Source: Callipepla californica brunnescens
Taxonomy: Eukaryota > Chordata > Aves > Galliformes > Odontophoridae
Length of the DNA stretch: 64,000 nt
Direction: 5' to 3'
NCBI GenBank assembly: GCA_023055505.1
Contig: JALIRH010000007.1
Coordinates: 28,315,720 to 28,379,719, forward strand
Made by a program: the position numbers and the translations under genes. The notes beneath the pieces are model-generated. The model made no database searches, had not been told where the DNA came from, and worked only from the letters and a program-made list of their open reading frames with translations. Below, in pieces: positions 23,712 to 36,393 of this stretch. Numbering within the stretch: the first letter of the stretch is position 1; every line of letters starts with the position of its first letter.

Positions 23712-23849
23712 CCTTCCCCAGAGGCATTCAAGGTCAGATTTGGTGGGAACTTGGGCAGCCTGATCTGGTGGGTGGCAGCCCTGCCCATGGCAGAAGGTTG
23801 GAGTTCAATTGTTTTTAAGGTCCCTTCCAACTCAAGCCATTGAATTTCA
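23712..23849 (+). mobile_element. CR1 LINE 3' end fragment
   Basis: CCCCAGAGGCATTCAAGGTC, then GGGCAGCCTGATCTGGTGGG, TGGCAGCCCTGCCCATGGC and AAGGTCCCTTCCAACTC follow the CR1 3' end. About 140 bp remain. Confidence 0.85.
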
Positions 23850-25279
23850 CTGTACACTAGGGGAATGCAATAATATATATCTAAATCAGAGGGAAACTGT
23901 GAAGTCTAACCTGTGAACTGGAGCCCCATTCTTTGGGGTGAAGTTCTTTTGCTTCTAACTCAGCCCCACTGCCTTTGTATAGAAATAGTTAGGGAAAAGA
24001 TTTCATAAACATAATGTTCCATGAGCCTTCTGAGAGCATTATCAACTTCTTCAAATGCTCCTGTTCAGGAGTCACAGCCTCACTAAATACTCAGCTTCCG
24101 CCTGAATAATTTTACTCCCAACATACCCTCTTCATCATGCATTATTCTATTCTACTCTGCCCTGAAATAACAAAGTTTAATAGGCAATCTGGCTCTGATT
24201 TACTAGTATCTCCTTGTGCATGGAAGGAGACCTCAAATTCGATGCACTCATTCTCAATCAATGTCAACTTGGTATTAACTCAATGTTATTACATTATTGA
24301 TTTTATTCATCCCAGGAGCTACATCAATTTATCATGGAATTTACACTTCTTTAACAACCAGCACAAATCACGAACATTTGTTACGCTTGCAATGTAGACT
24401 AGAAGGTTTCTGGAATCTGATCCTTATTTTCCTTTACATTTGTTTAGTTTTCCAGTTAATCTGAATTCCTATCTTGCCCCTTTGAACTTTCAACCAACTG
24501 TAAATACTTTTGATAAATTTCCTGGCTAAAAAGCGTATTGCGACATAGTTCTAAAAAAATGCAAAATACCCATTGCCTTCTGATGTATTGATATAACTGG
24601 TCTGAGGAAATAAATGCTTGGGCGTTTTACATTACACGGTGACCATATGTAAGCAATAAAAGCTGTTTATAACCTCAATCATCCCTTTGGTTCCATTATA
24701 CACAGTACAACCGTTTGCAGTTTTAACTCATGTTTTGAAGGTGTTCAGCAAATGAAAAACAGCAAAAATGTTGTCCTTTTCTGTTGCATTTCACAGGCTG
24801 ACTTATTTGCAACAGATGAAGATATGCTGGAAAAGTTCATTATCTGTTTCTCCAATTTTAGGACTTCCTCTGGCGGAGCTCTGATGGAGAGATACTGAAG
24901 GGATGATGTCAAAAAAGTGGGAAGTGAAAGCTGAAGGGGTTTTTGAAATGGAAGCTGAAAAAAAAGCAAAAAACTACTTAATGTCTAGATAGCAGAAATG
25001 ACAATTTAGCATCTGGGAGAAAGGATGTGAAAGATCAGAGCAGTCCCAGTACTGGCTGGTGTTAACAAATATACATTTTAGAGGGCTAAAGCACCTCTAG
25101 TGCCCTTCCTCATGCACACGGAGAAACCCACCACTGGTTGGAGAGTGAGACACAACTGTAAACTCTGTATTCTGTGTAGTAATTTTATCACTGCTGTTTA
25201 TCAAGACAGTTGTTTTTGTCTGCCACCTGTGTGCAGTAAGAATAAAACTTGCAAGATATACCATTCCTTAGTAGTAGGG
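23850..25279. other. Intergenic, nothing recognised
   Basis: AT-rich sequence leading up to the solo LTR. Only short chance frames are seen. Confidence 0.5.
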
Positions 25280-25847
25280 TGTCAACGGTTTACCGGGCTG
25301 GATCGGCCCGGTTCCGTGACGATTGGTGCGGGGGACCCACGGACCCACGCCCCAGGAAAGGGCAAGGAAAAAGGGAAAAGGGAGATGGGCCTAGAAACAA
25401 AACAGCGGCAACGATCTGAGGAGGAAAGCTAATTTACTAAATAAGATATTAGAAAGCAAAATAACACAATATAATACAATGTAATTGGAATTGAGGCTAA
25501 TGAATCAAGTAAAATGAGCAAGAGAGAGTGTCCGATAAACCGAAGGCCTTACGCTAACGCTGAAGGCGATACGGCAGCGAGCACCCACTGCTGAGTCGAT
25601 CCCTAAGGAAAGAGAGTGTCCCGTGACTGCTGAGGGTTTTTATCTGTTCCCTCTGAGCGGAAAACACGTAAAAATACAAAGCATCGCAAAGTCCTCTGGG
25701 GAATGTAGTGCTTCTTCTCTTCTGAGACAGGTATACCTGGAATTATCAATGATCTATGGAGCTGGAGTATTAGCTCTTTAACTCTTAATGCAATACATGA
25801 TGTTATGATGTGGAATACCAGTACCAAAAAATCATAAAACCATGACA
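25280..25847 (-). mobile_element. Solo LTR of an avian endogenous retrovirus (ERVL-like), 568 bp
   Basis: On the minus strand the element starts TGTCATGG at 25847 and ends GTTGACA at 25280, so the termini are TG...CA within a 5-bp inverted repeat TGTCA/TGACA. The flanks TAGGG (25275-25279) and TAAGG (25848-25852) form a 5-bp target duplication with one mismatch. A 5-bp duplication and this U3 start resemble the ERVL-type LTRs common in birds. In the sense orientation a TATA-like GATAAAAACC lies at about 25634-25643, separating U3 from R/U5. The U5 end is CpG-rich and contains a 7-bp hairpin (25292-25298 with 25306-25312). No gag, pol or env sequence adjoins either side. It is therefore a solo LTR left by recombination between two LTRs. 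Family assignment is from memory. Confidence 0.82.
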
Positions 25848-26304
25848 TAAGGGGACAGAGAACAGTCAGAGGCACAAAGGTGGACTTTACTGAAAATAAG
25901 AAGGTCGATACAGCCAAATTTAACTTTAAATGCATGAGTAAGCTAGGAAAGGGAGGATTGCAAAATCTGTTTCCAAGGCAATGCCAACCTTCAGTGTTAC
26001 CTAACACAATCAAGATTACATCATCAGGACAAACTTTCATCAGTTCATCACATAGTTTGGGTGTATGACACTATTTTGAGCTCAGTGTGGAAATGATGCT
26101 TTTATATAGATTTGTCACCTCCAGAGCATTGCAAACTGTGGGAAACCCCATCCAGTCATAGCCTGCTACAGATTGCTGTGGGAGAGACCATCACACCAAA
26201 ACACTAAATGAAAAGTTCGGGAGCTAGAGGATTTGGAGGAGCTTCCTTTCCAAAGTCACCAAAGCAGGAGCCAGAGTGAATACCATGAGTGTTTGTGAGG
26301 TGTG
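25848..26304. other. Intergenic, nothing recognised
   Basis: Flank of the LTR. A 145-codon minus-strand frame (25603-26040) runs from this flank into the LTR U3 and shows no domain, so I do not call it a gene. Confidence 0.5.
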
Positions 26305-26430
26305 CCCAGGACCACATTCAGGCAGCTTCTGAAGAGCTCCAAGGAAGAGGCTCCACAGCCCCTGAGCAGCCTGTGCCAGTGCTCAGCCATCCTCACAGAA
26401 AAAATAAAGGGGCTTCCTAGTGTTCAAAAA
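26305..26430 (-). mobile_element. Diverged CR1 fragment
   Basis: TCTGAAGAGCTCCAAGGAAG, GGCTCCACAGCCCCTGAGC, AGCCTGTGCCAGTGCTCAGC and CATCCTCACAGAAAAAAT resemble the reverse-oriented CR1 segment at the end of ORF2. The tail itself is missing, so this is an internal fragment. Confidence 0.65.
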
Positions 26431-27675
26431 AGATCAAGGACTTGCTCTGGATTTGCCTGAGCAGACAGATTTTTCTGTTGTGCTTTTGGTTTGGTAACAC
26501 AGCCAGCTTACATCTGTGCCAGAAGCCCTGAGCTTGAGAGGCATGGTGGTACCTGAGATGTCAAAGTGCTGTAGAGAGACATTAGGTAACTTCTCATACT
26601 GCATGGTGCAGGAGAAACCCTTCTTCAGGGTTTAGATTTATTTACCGGACCCAGGGCCACTGATGTGCCAGGGAGGACACACACCAAAGCAGTGAGGGAG
26701 ATGGAGCATCCCTGACATTTTTCCCCAGTGCCCTGAACAGTGGTGAGTCAAGTGGGGCCTCATCCAGCACTAGGCATGCCCATGCCAGGTTAACCCAGCA
26801 GTGTTTCTAAGCTCACATGAGAAACCAGAGCTGATTTGTCCCAGCTTTGCACCGTGTGGCATTTAACTTGGCACAGTGCACTCTAAGGCTGGCTTCGGCA
26901 CATCTCTGAACTGTGCCTCAGAGCTGTGTCAAAGACTAGGCCAGACTGCCTGGAGGGCTGCTCGATCTGTCTGGCCTTGGGGTGGAAGATTTGCTGAGCT
27001 CACCTGCATTCCTGGTGCTGTGTGCTGTAATCAAAAGCCCCTGGCCCCCGGGCCAAGCCCCGAGCCTTTGCAGCAGTACTGGATCTGCAAAAGCTGCCTT
27101 ATGCAGCCTTGACCATTAAAGTATCTTCACTTTTATTGCTGGGACTCCTTTTTCCTTCCACTGGCTGGGCGCAGATAAATGCTGTTTTGGGAATCTGTAT
27201 CGATGGAGGTAGCCAAAGTCAGATTTCCACACACAGAGAACACATTTCTTCCCCTACCCCGTAACTATGGTGACTTGTTTTCTTTTAAATTCCTTCCCCT
27301 TAGGTTCAACACTATCTTTAGATGTCATCCTGTTTTGACAAACGTGCATGTAGTTCCTGATACTATCAGGGAACCATGGCATGACAAGGACTGGCTTAAG
27401 CAGCAGCTGTATGACTGTATCAGAGATAAGTGACGCAGCCTGGGCCCTTTCTGGAAATGCTCCCGTTTTCTGTGATCTTTGCTCTAACATTGCATCCAGC
27501 AGTGGCTTGCTGTGCCTCTCTGTGGTTTTTTGTCTTTCCTCCTCCCCAGATCTTGTGCAAGCACCTCCTTGCCACAGAGATTTACTTACACTCTGGACAC
27601 AGGGAGGCCTTATAGCGGCCGTACAGAACCCAAAGGAGGCCTCCAGGAAAGGTGGGGAGGGACTCTGTGTCAGGA
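26431..27675. other. Intergenic, nothing recognised
   Basis: Slightly GC-richer than its surroundings, with chance frames only. Confidence 0.5.
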
Positions 27676-27880
27676 AGTGTAGTGACAAGAAAGGGCTTTA
27701 AACTAGAAGAAAGGAGATTTAGATTAGGTATTAGGAAGAAATTATTTACTTTGAGGGTGGTGAAGCACAGCAACAAGCTGCCCAGAGAATCTGTGGGTGC
27801 CCCATCCCTGGAGGCACTCAAGGCCAGGTTGGATGGGGCCCTGGGCAGCCTGAGCTGGTGAGTGGTGTCCCTGCACACAA
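27676..27880 (+). mobile_element. CR1 LINE fragment lacking a canonical 3' end
   Basis: GTAGTGACAAGAAAGGGC, then AAACTAGAAGAAAGGAG, ATTAGGTATTAGGAAG and CAGAGAATCTGTGGGTGCC encode the KGFKLEERRFRLGIRKKLF segment. GGCCAGGTTGGATGGGGCCC follows. The expected terminal GGTCCCTTCCAACCC and ATTCTATG repeats are absent, so the 3' end is deleted or decayed. Confidence 0.85.
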
Positions 27881-30272
27881 CACAGCAGCTGCAGTATGGT
27901 CCTACCTGTGATTTCCCAGGCAAACAGCATGGGCCAGTTGCATTCAGGACACTGATGAAATGGGCTTCCCAGCAGAGGTCGTGGAGGCAGAGGGCAAGTG
28001 AAATATTCTCCCCTGAGATCTTGTGGCTGGCACATGGTTTGTATATCTTTGTTCCTTTTGTAAACAGTGTGTGCCTCTATGATGTGCTAATATTATGCAC
28101 AACCAGCGAAAGTAGAATGTGAAATTTAAAGTTTGATTGCCTCTACTTTTATTCAAAGGAAACTCTAAATTTGCAGTACTTAAGTGATGCAAATTTTTTT
28201 GTTTCCTGAGACATTTTGCATTAAACCTCTGATGCTCTGGATATAGCAGCCTGTCTCTCTGCAGGTGTGTATCTACCTGGGGTAACTACCCTACTGCTTT
28301 TGCATGTTCAAAGGCCTCGGGTTTCCTGACGTTTTTTCCTTGTAGAGGTGGGTGTGAGCAGGGCACACTTCCTATTCTCTGTTGCTCAGGTTGATGTGTG
28401 TGCAGCTGTCACCCATGCAAATACAGGGAAGGCCACCTGTTGTTTTGACAGCCTGAGTTTATACGTAAGGCAGAGAGACTGTGAGCTGCTCCTGTAATCT
28501 CCAGCTACTATAGCACCCTGTGCTTAAGGGTGCTCGGGAGGTAAAGACCATTCAAGCCCATACAATCAGAAACATCACATCAAAATGTTATTGGAAATCT
28601 GGCCTAAATTATAGACCATACTGTCTGACATCACCTTCAGCTAAATCATAAGATGACATTTCCTTCTTATAATGGACTGTATAAGCCTCATTCTCAAGAG
28701 GCCAACAAAATTATCCCATCATTATGTGGCTGATTTAAGGCCAGTGTGCTTTCAGAGTTGATGGGGTGATCTTTAGCATCACACGTGAATTTTGTATTTC
28801 TTTAATTAACAGAACCATTCTGCACATTGTCAAGAAACTGTAATGGCAGTTTATCCTTCCATTGACCCATCAGCAGAAAGTTGCAGTGAGAATGCTGTCA
28901 AGAGACAAACTCTAAATACTACAGAACATAAACCATTAGTTAACTGCCGTATACTCAAAATACACTGTATTTATAATATTTCTTTAAAATAAATAGTTGG
29001 GTCCAAAATCTGTGCTGTAACCAGGTCAAAAGTGTCCTTCCAAACGTTTTTTTGATCCAGATGTCTTTGAGACCTGAACATTGTGCAGGTTGTTGTAAGC
29101 AGGAGGTACAAAGTACAGTAAGGTTAGGACCAAGAGCATTTTTGGTTTTTTTCCTCAGACACAACCAGGCATCAGGAGGTGCCAGACTTCCTTTGTAAGT
29201 CCCAAGAGGCAAATACTGAGTATTTGGCAGCTGGCGTTGAGCCAGGCTGGCATGGTGGCACTGTAGTCGAGGTCTCCAAAAGTGTTCTCCATGGAGCAGC
29301 TAACAGCTACAGTCTACTCAGAAATGAGCCAACAAAAGGTCTCTGCAGCTGGAACTGCTGTGTGTATACCCAAATTTGACCACGTTAGGAAGTAGGAGCT
29401 TTTTCTCACCCTGAGCCAGCAGAGCTACAAGGCAGTTATGTTTTCCGATCCAAGCCCAACAGGTCGGCTCCTGCATGTTACCTCACTGCTCCTTCCCCTC
29501 ACCCAGCCCAACCTCAACATGATGCTCTGGATGCAGCACCTTGTGCCTTCCCTTTCACCAAGCCAGGTGAAGAAACTCCCTGCCGCCCCTGCCCCTGGCT
29601 GCTTATTCTCCCTACTGAGCCCTGGGTCACTGCCCCTGGGGCAATGCTCACCAGCCCAGGGCATGGGAAGGGAGTCTCATCCTCCAAGAAAATATGTAGC
29701 AACTCCACCCTTGACCAATTTGATCTGCCCATAATTTAGAGCAGCTCTGTGTTTGCTTTTGTTTTGGGTTTAAATAAGTCCTCAGCTATCTCTCAGAGCT
29801 ATCTCACATGAACGGGTGTGGTGAAACTGCTTAATTTAACCCAACCTGGGACATCTTCAAATGAATGGCCCATCTCCATAAAACCACTTTATCTTATTAA
29901 TTTAGATTTGTTTACAAGTTGATCATTTAAAGACTGTCGCCACTCTTCTTCTGGCTTAATGAGATGGAGTCTATGTTTGCTGGCAACCTAGACAAATCAA
30001 GTAAGACTTCCCAAAAACAGCAAAGCCCTTTGCAGAAGTCTGCACTGTTTTGAGAGAGTGTCTTTCCCATGCTGGTGTAGGCCTCAGAGGGATTTGGTTG
30101 CACAGTAGTTCACACTTTTAAGAAATAAGAATAAATTGCAGCATGTTCTGGGTGTTCCTCTCCAAACTTTCATCATCCCATCATCATTTCCCATTTTGAG
30201 GTTCTGCAAAGCCTGACTGCCCACAAAACAAGCCACCTCCTTCCCGGATCAGCAGCCACACATGGGTTGAAT
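27881..30272. other. Intergenic, nothing gene-like
   Basis: Contains a perfect 8-bp-arm hairpin at 28512-28534. Otherwise ordinary AT-rich sequence and chance frames. Confidence 0.5.
28512..28534. repeat. Perfect short hairpin
   Basis: Arms AGCACCCT (28512-28519) and AGGGTGCT (28527-28534) around a 7-base loop. Confidence 0.85.
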
Positions 30273-30440
30273 AATAGAATCATAGCATCATTCAGGTTGG
30301 AAGGGACCCTTAAAGGTTGGACCCTCAAAGTCCAACTCCTCTGCAATGAACAGGGTCACCAGACCATGTTGCTCAGAGCCCTGTCCAGCCTGACCTTGGA
30401 TGTCTCCAAGGACAGAGCATCCACCACCTCTCTGGGTACT
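30273..30440 (-). mobile_element. CR1 LINE 3' fragment
   Basis: AATAGAATCATAGCATCATTC, GGTTGGAAGGGACCCTTAAA, CCAACTCCTCTGCAATGAAC, TGTTGCTCAGAGCCCTGTCC and ATCCACCACCTCTCTGGGTA are the reverse-oriented CR1 tail. A small internal duplication (GGTTGGA and TTGGACCC words) disturbs the tail near 30315. Confidence 0.85.
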
Positions 30441-33400
30441 GAATATGGAGAGCTGCCTCCTGAATCCACCACAACCACTGGAAAAATGCCCCTGGCTTTC
30501 ACAGGACTAGGATTTCAGCCTAACAAGTGTGCTGTAAGTTGAAAAGCTACAGGCCAAACACACCCACAGGATCCAAAACATACATCTCCAGCAATCTGTC
30601 TTGATTTTAATGTATTTGCATATAATCTTCTTGATGAGAGTTTTCCCACTGAACTCCTGCTCTGACATGACAAGGAATGTTTAAGGCAGCAAAATGGAAA
30701 ACACAGCAGAGAGAGATGAACGCCTAAACAAAGATGAGAAAAGACAAGCCTTTTTCACTTTACTTTAGAGTCTTCACTGTACTTTCCCTCCTGCTGGCCC
30801 TGTCATCAATGGCTTTTGCCTTCAGAGTTACTCCATGGTAGCCCCAGAGGAAATGCTGGTGATAAGCTTGTGGTGGTAGCCTGGTCCTCACTCTTGTGCT
30901 TGCTGGTTTGTGTTGTAAATCTGGTCTGCATGGGGCCTGCATGCACATCTCCAGCTAGGGGTACCAGCTCTACTTTTTCTCTGGGACAGGGTGGGCCTCA
31001 GTATCTCCAGGAAAGGGGATCCCATTTGAGAGAGCTTCTTTCTGCCAGAGACTAACAGAGCACAGAGTGGCATGTTGTCTGTTGGGGACAGAAGGGAGGA
31101 TTACAGTGCTGTCATTTTTGACAGAAGATGGTAAGATGTCACTGAAAGTATGGTTTTAGTCATCAAGAAGATATTTCTGTGCTTCAATCTTGTCTTTATT
31201 TACCACTTTGTGAGAAACAGAAGTGCTATTACCCACTTTTCACGGTCTGACTGAGATCATAGAGCACGTGAAAAGTGAGAAACTGAGCCCTAGGTTAATA
31301 TCATAAACAAGAGTCTAATCACCCCCCATCAGCACTAAACTAACTCATCCTTGGGAAAAGGAAGAGAGATGTGTGTCCTTTCTCAAATGTTGTCACTCTC
31401 ACTGATCCAGTAGCATAGACACACATTTCTTTCCATCTCTTCTGTTTTTTGAAAGATATATTGAGTTTACCTCCAAGGGACAAGGATCCTGGCCACATTA
31501 AGTCAGCCTGTGGCAGGCAGTTGTGTTGTGGGTCTTGTCTGTGATCTGGGTCCTCTGCAACGTGCTCTGGCAAAGGCCTTCAGTGCAAAGCATCTCTCTT
31601 CTTGCAGCACTGAAGAACCCTGGCAGTGATTTTTAGACCTGGGCCAAGTCTGGTCTGGAAGAACCGACTTGAGGTAGAAAGAGATTTCAAGGAGCAGCTG
31701 CGCACATCAATACAGTTTAATGCCTTTTTTTTTTCCCCAGATACATCCCAGTCCAAGAGGAGCTAGACACAGACCACCAGCAATACAGACCATTCGTTAT
31801 ATCTTTTTTTTCTTTTTCTTTTTTTTTTAAGCGCTATTAATTTGGGATGCATTTCAACTAGTGACCTCAACTGGAAAAGTACCAGATCCCATGCTGCGTA
31901 TCTCAAGGGTACCCTGTCTCATTAATAAGCACCTTCATTCCAGAGTATTGTCTGTTTATTTTGGAAGGTTTTCCTCCCCTCCCTGAAAAAACAGAGATGA
32001 ATTGGGATAAATACAGGCAGGAAATGGTTTCCCTAGCAACACTAAGAATACATAAGAACAACCTCATCATTCACTTTTCTTCCTTAGATACACTTTTAAA
32101 AGAAGTTTGAGCTGCCCTAAAAGACATCTCCTGTTCGCAGTACAACACCCAAGTCAACAGAATTAATCAGCCCTGATTTCACTTTCAGTGAGAAGGGAAC
32201 TAAGTCCCTTTAAAAAAAAAAAGGGGACATAAGGTCTTAGATTCCAGGGAAAGAAAGCTGAGTCAAAAGAGGAGTTCATTCAGATTCAACACTGCTCAAA
32301 AAAGCCGCTTTATGTAACATTCAGCTTTGCTGAAATGTAACTCACATTAATGAACTTCCAGAATGCCCTGTTCAGAGAGCCTTAGGTTTCAGTAAGGTCT
32401 GGGCTGAGTTGTCCGTAGGCAAAATCTAATCTAGTTGTGTAACAATGCCAGAAAGGAAATCAGAAAAAGTTGTTTCTGAGAACTTTACTGGGGGAGACAT
32501 CAAAGCATGGTGCTACGTAATTCCTACTCCTGACACGTTGTACTAACACAGCCCCCTCCCTCCTGATCCACTTGCCATTCCTGCCAGCTTCTGAATACAC
32601 TTTAAGGTGCATGAGAGGCATTTCAGCAGCTGAGAGGGCTTCACATTTCACCTCAAACACTGTGTCCAGCCTCAGAGGTGAGGGGAGACTTCACTGGGCA
32701 CATCCTTCTCATGCAATTTGCTCTACAGCCTGTAGACAGGAGGGGTTGCCCCTGAGGGGAAACCAGAAGGTAAGCCCGGTTTCAGGCTAACTCTGCCAGA
32801 TTTCTACCTCCAGAGTAGGCAATATGCACACTTTCTCATATTTTAAAAGGGATCAGATTGGTTAGCAACGGTCACAGCATCCCAAGGAGCCGCTTCTTTG
32901 TCTCACGTCCCTTCTTGTATCACTGCTTCCAAGGTGCGATCTTTTGTCCTGTATGAAATATCTATTTTCTTTGTTGTTTAAACAGCAACAAATTTGTCAC
33001 CAGTGACTGCTTGAAATCAAACCATAACCAAATCATTGTCCAGAAACTGTGCTTCTATTGAACATTATTGATGTTGTGGAACAAAGGCATATTGCTGATG
33101 ACATCTGCAAACAGTACCAGAAAATGGCTAAGGGGCAGATAACAAAGAGGTCAGGTCGTAGGGAGATTGATTGTTTAGCTGGGTGCTCCATGTGCTTCAG
33201 CATGTGCCTGACGATGCCACAGACTGGGGAACAGCGGCAGCAGTGCAATGGGAAGACTCTATGGCCTACCTCTGTCCAGCTCATGGGAAAGAAGGTTGAC
33301 TGGTCTCTACTTGCCACTGCTTAAATCAAGACAGATATTTGACAGCAGGATGCTCTTCATTCTAGCAGATTAATAGAAAAAAATAAAACAGTGGGTGGAA

Positions 33401-36324
33401 GCCAAAAGTGAGGAAATATAGACAAAAACAAGATTTGTTTTCTTACGGTGAGTGCAATAGTCCCTGAAACGATCAGCCAAGGCTGAGGTAGTTTCTGCTT
33501 CACAGATAACATTTGTGGTGGGTTTTTTTTTTGTGTTTTTTTTTTTTTTTATAAAGGTGGAACTTTTATCACTTCCAGAAGGTCCGCTGAGACCTAGACT
33601 GTGTGAAAGACCTGAAGAGTCACAGTGGTAGCTTTCTGTCTTTACACTCTATCCTCTTCCATGCAAGGGTAGCAGAGCAGGTGGAGAATGAAGCACAGAT
33701 AGGCAGTATGCTTAGCCTTCAGGAAAGCACGGTGTGGAGAAAGAGGAATATGTGGTTCTGTCACACCTTGGAAGGACTCTGATATCTGCATGAGGGTGAT
33801 GATACATATTTTTGTCATTTCAGACCTGTTTGAAGTAAAGACTTCCAAGAGGAATGTCTTGTTTTACCAGACCCAATAGTGTAACTCTGATTTCTTTAGT
33901 CTCAGCATCAGATTGACTCTGCTTAGTAATATTACTGCTACTTTGCATCTGAGGGATGGATTAGTAATCTCTTCTGGGATGGATTTATACTATCTACCTC
34001 TGAAGTTGCTCTGTGTGGTCCAAGAGGAAACTGGAAGAGGATGGTGGTCATGGTGGACGCTATGGATTTGCCAATAACCCCGAAACCTGGGTCTGGCACC
34101 CACTGATGCGCTGCCTCTCTGAACTAGCTTGTAATAGGAAATGATGCTTTAGCTAAAGACAGCCCTAGTAACTAACATAGTCACTTCCTCATCTCTGTTT
34201 AAACTCAGAAATGATTTCTAAAGCTGGTTCTCTATTCCTCATTTACAGCACCATTGATCTCAAACTTAAAAAAAATCCCAAATGCTGCAATGCCGTAATG
34301 GTGAAATATAACTGATATACTAATGTTTTTATTCTGTAGGGAATATGAACAATTTCTTTCAATATGAAAATTCACTGAAAATTCAGCAGTGTTATAACAA
34401 GCAGTCATATCCAATAATAGAGCTGCTTCATTGTGGGGTGGGGTACTCCCAAGCACAGCTCTTAGTCCAGAAGAGATCAGTCCTGGGAGGCCTGATGAGG
34501 CAGGTATTAGAGACCAGAGCACATAATGGTGGTCTCTTTCTGTCTTTAAGCTGTAAAAGGGGATTTCCAGAGCACACTTGCTCTGTATTTCCAGCATAGT
34601 GGCCAAACTCCTAGGCCCACCTTCTGAGAACAATGTTGGGAAAAATGAAGAAGAATGCCCACATGAGAGCTTTATAGGACTTGCGTGCTGGAGAGAGCTC
34701 CTCAGCATGGCATGAGACCTGGGCAGTAGGCCAGGAGCAGGAGCAGCAAGAAGTGATGGGGCATGGCCCAAACTTGCACAATCCATAGTGACAACACACA
34801 CAGGGCTCTTCTTTTGGGAATGAGACCCCTAAGGGTCTGGTTGTGTCCCAGCCTGCCCCAGGTGTGTGGAAGGGGCAGGACTGCACAGGGGAGATGGCAT
34901 AGGTGCTTTCTTGAGTTAAGGTAGAGCAAGGTTTGTCAGGCAGGTCACTCTTTCCCTGCCTTGGATTATCTCACTGCAAAACCCTCACTGAGTTCAGCCC
35001 CTCTCTCCGTGCTTCTGTGCTTCCTTGCAACATTCAGCAATTAAGCACAAGCCCCAGACATCTCCTTGCTCATACAATGCTTTAATTATAAAGCAGTTTG
35101 CTTCTGATTGGCAATTACTCTGCCTGGGAATGGGCCTCGCAAACGGGCGGACCTTCAAGACCCGGCTGTCATTTTCATCTGCCTTGTCCTCTTCTCCATC
35201 TGGCTGTTGAAAATAAGGCCTCCCCTCCAAGTAATAGCACTCTAAAAATTAAGAATTGGATAGGATTGGACTTCACTGAGGCTGTGGCTTCGGCTTGTCT
35301 CTTTGTTTTCCCCTTTCCCCTCTAGTTGTTAATAGGAAACCTCTGATTCATTACTGTTGCTTGGCTAATCCCATCATGCTGACAGCACCGCAGCACTCTG
35401 CTCCTTCTTCCAGCTGAGCTGTAAGCAGAGATGTGACCCAGCAGTGGCAAACAGACAACCTGCTGCTGACCTCTCCAAGGCAGTGGGACTACCCTGGGAG
35501 AAGCACTTCTCAGAAACAATCCTGGCCCCAGATGCTACATGCAGTCTGGAGATCTCTGCAATGGGAAACAGGAGGTCTGGGGAACAGGCTGGATCTTTGT
35601 GCTGTGAAAGACCAGGGGTAGAGATAGAAACGCAGGCTGTGCTTTATCATCTTCATCCTGACACTGCTTTGCAAGGTGCACTCCAGCTGGGGATGGATGC
35701 AGGAGCCTGGATCCTACTACAGACCGGGGAAAAATCACAGCCCTTTTGTGACATTAGTGGCCCATGGGCCTTAGCCCTCCCATACTGTGATTCCTGATGG
35801 CACAAGCCAGACCCAGCTTGAAAACAGTGTGGTGTATGGAACGGCCTAAGAGCAAGGCTGGCTTCTGACATGACCAAAGGCCTCGTGCCATCAGCATGGA
35901 GCCCATGCCAGCTTATCCTTCAGACCCCATCCCTGCCCCTTCCTGGGTCAGGAAGCTTTTACAGGCTGAAGTAATTTCCTTTCCCATCTAGGAACTTCAT
36001 GGGATTAGGTCTTAATACCGTGTGCTTTGTTTTCCCTTAGTACAATTACACTGATAATAGGTAGTTATTTGGTAGTAAATACTGGCAAAGAGTGCCCCAT
36101 TAAGGGGCACAAAGACAAGGAACTGAGCACGTTTTGGATAAGCTCCCTTTCTTTTGCAGCCTGTGTTTTCTGAGCTATTTAAATTCAGCCACTAGAGAGC
36201 AAGCTTCTTCTTTTTATCAAACAGCAGTCTATATTTTTATTTCAAAAAGAATTGTACAGTACTTCAGGCCAAAAAAGCATAAAAATTGAAAACAGCTTTC
36301 AGTTTACAGAGGGGAAAAGAAGCT

Positions 36325-36393
36325 TGCTCTCTCCTTCCTCTTTCTCCCTTGCTTTCCTTCTCTCCTCTCAGCTTCTCTCTCTCTCCCTCTTCA
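36325..36393. repeat. Polypyrimidine tract
   Basis: About 70 bases that are almost all C or T, rich in TCTC and CTTC words. Such tracts can form triplex (H-)DNA. Confidence 0.8.

Noticed and set aside
25603..26040. 145-codon minus-strand frame as a retroviral gene
   Set aside because: It straddles the flank and the U3 of the solo LTR, so it crosses an insertion boundary, and it has no gag, pol or env signature.
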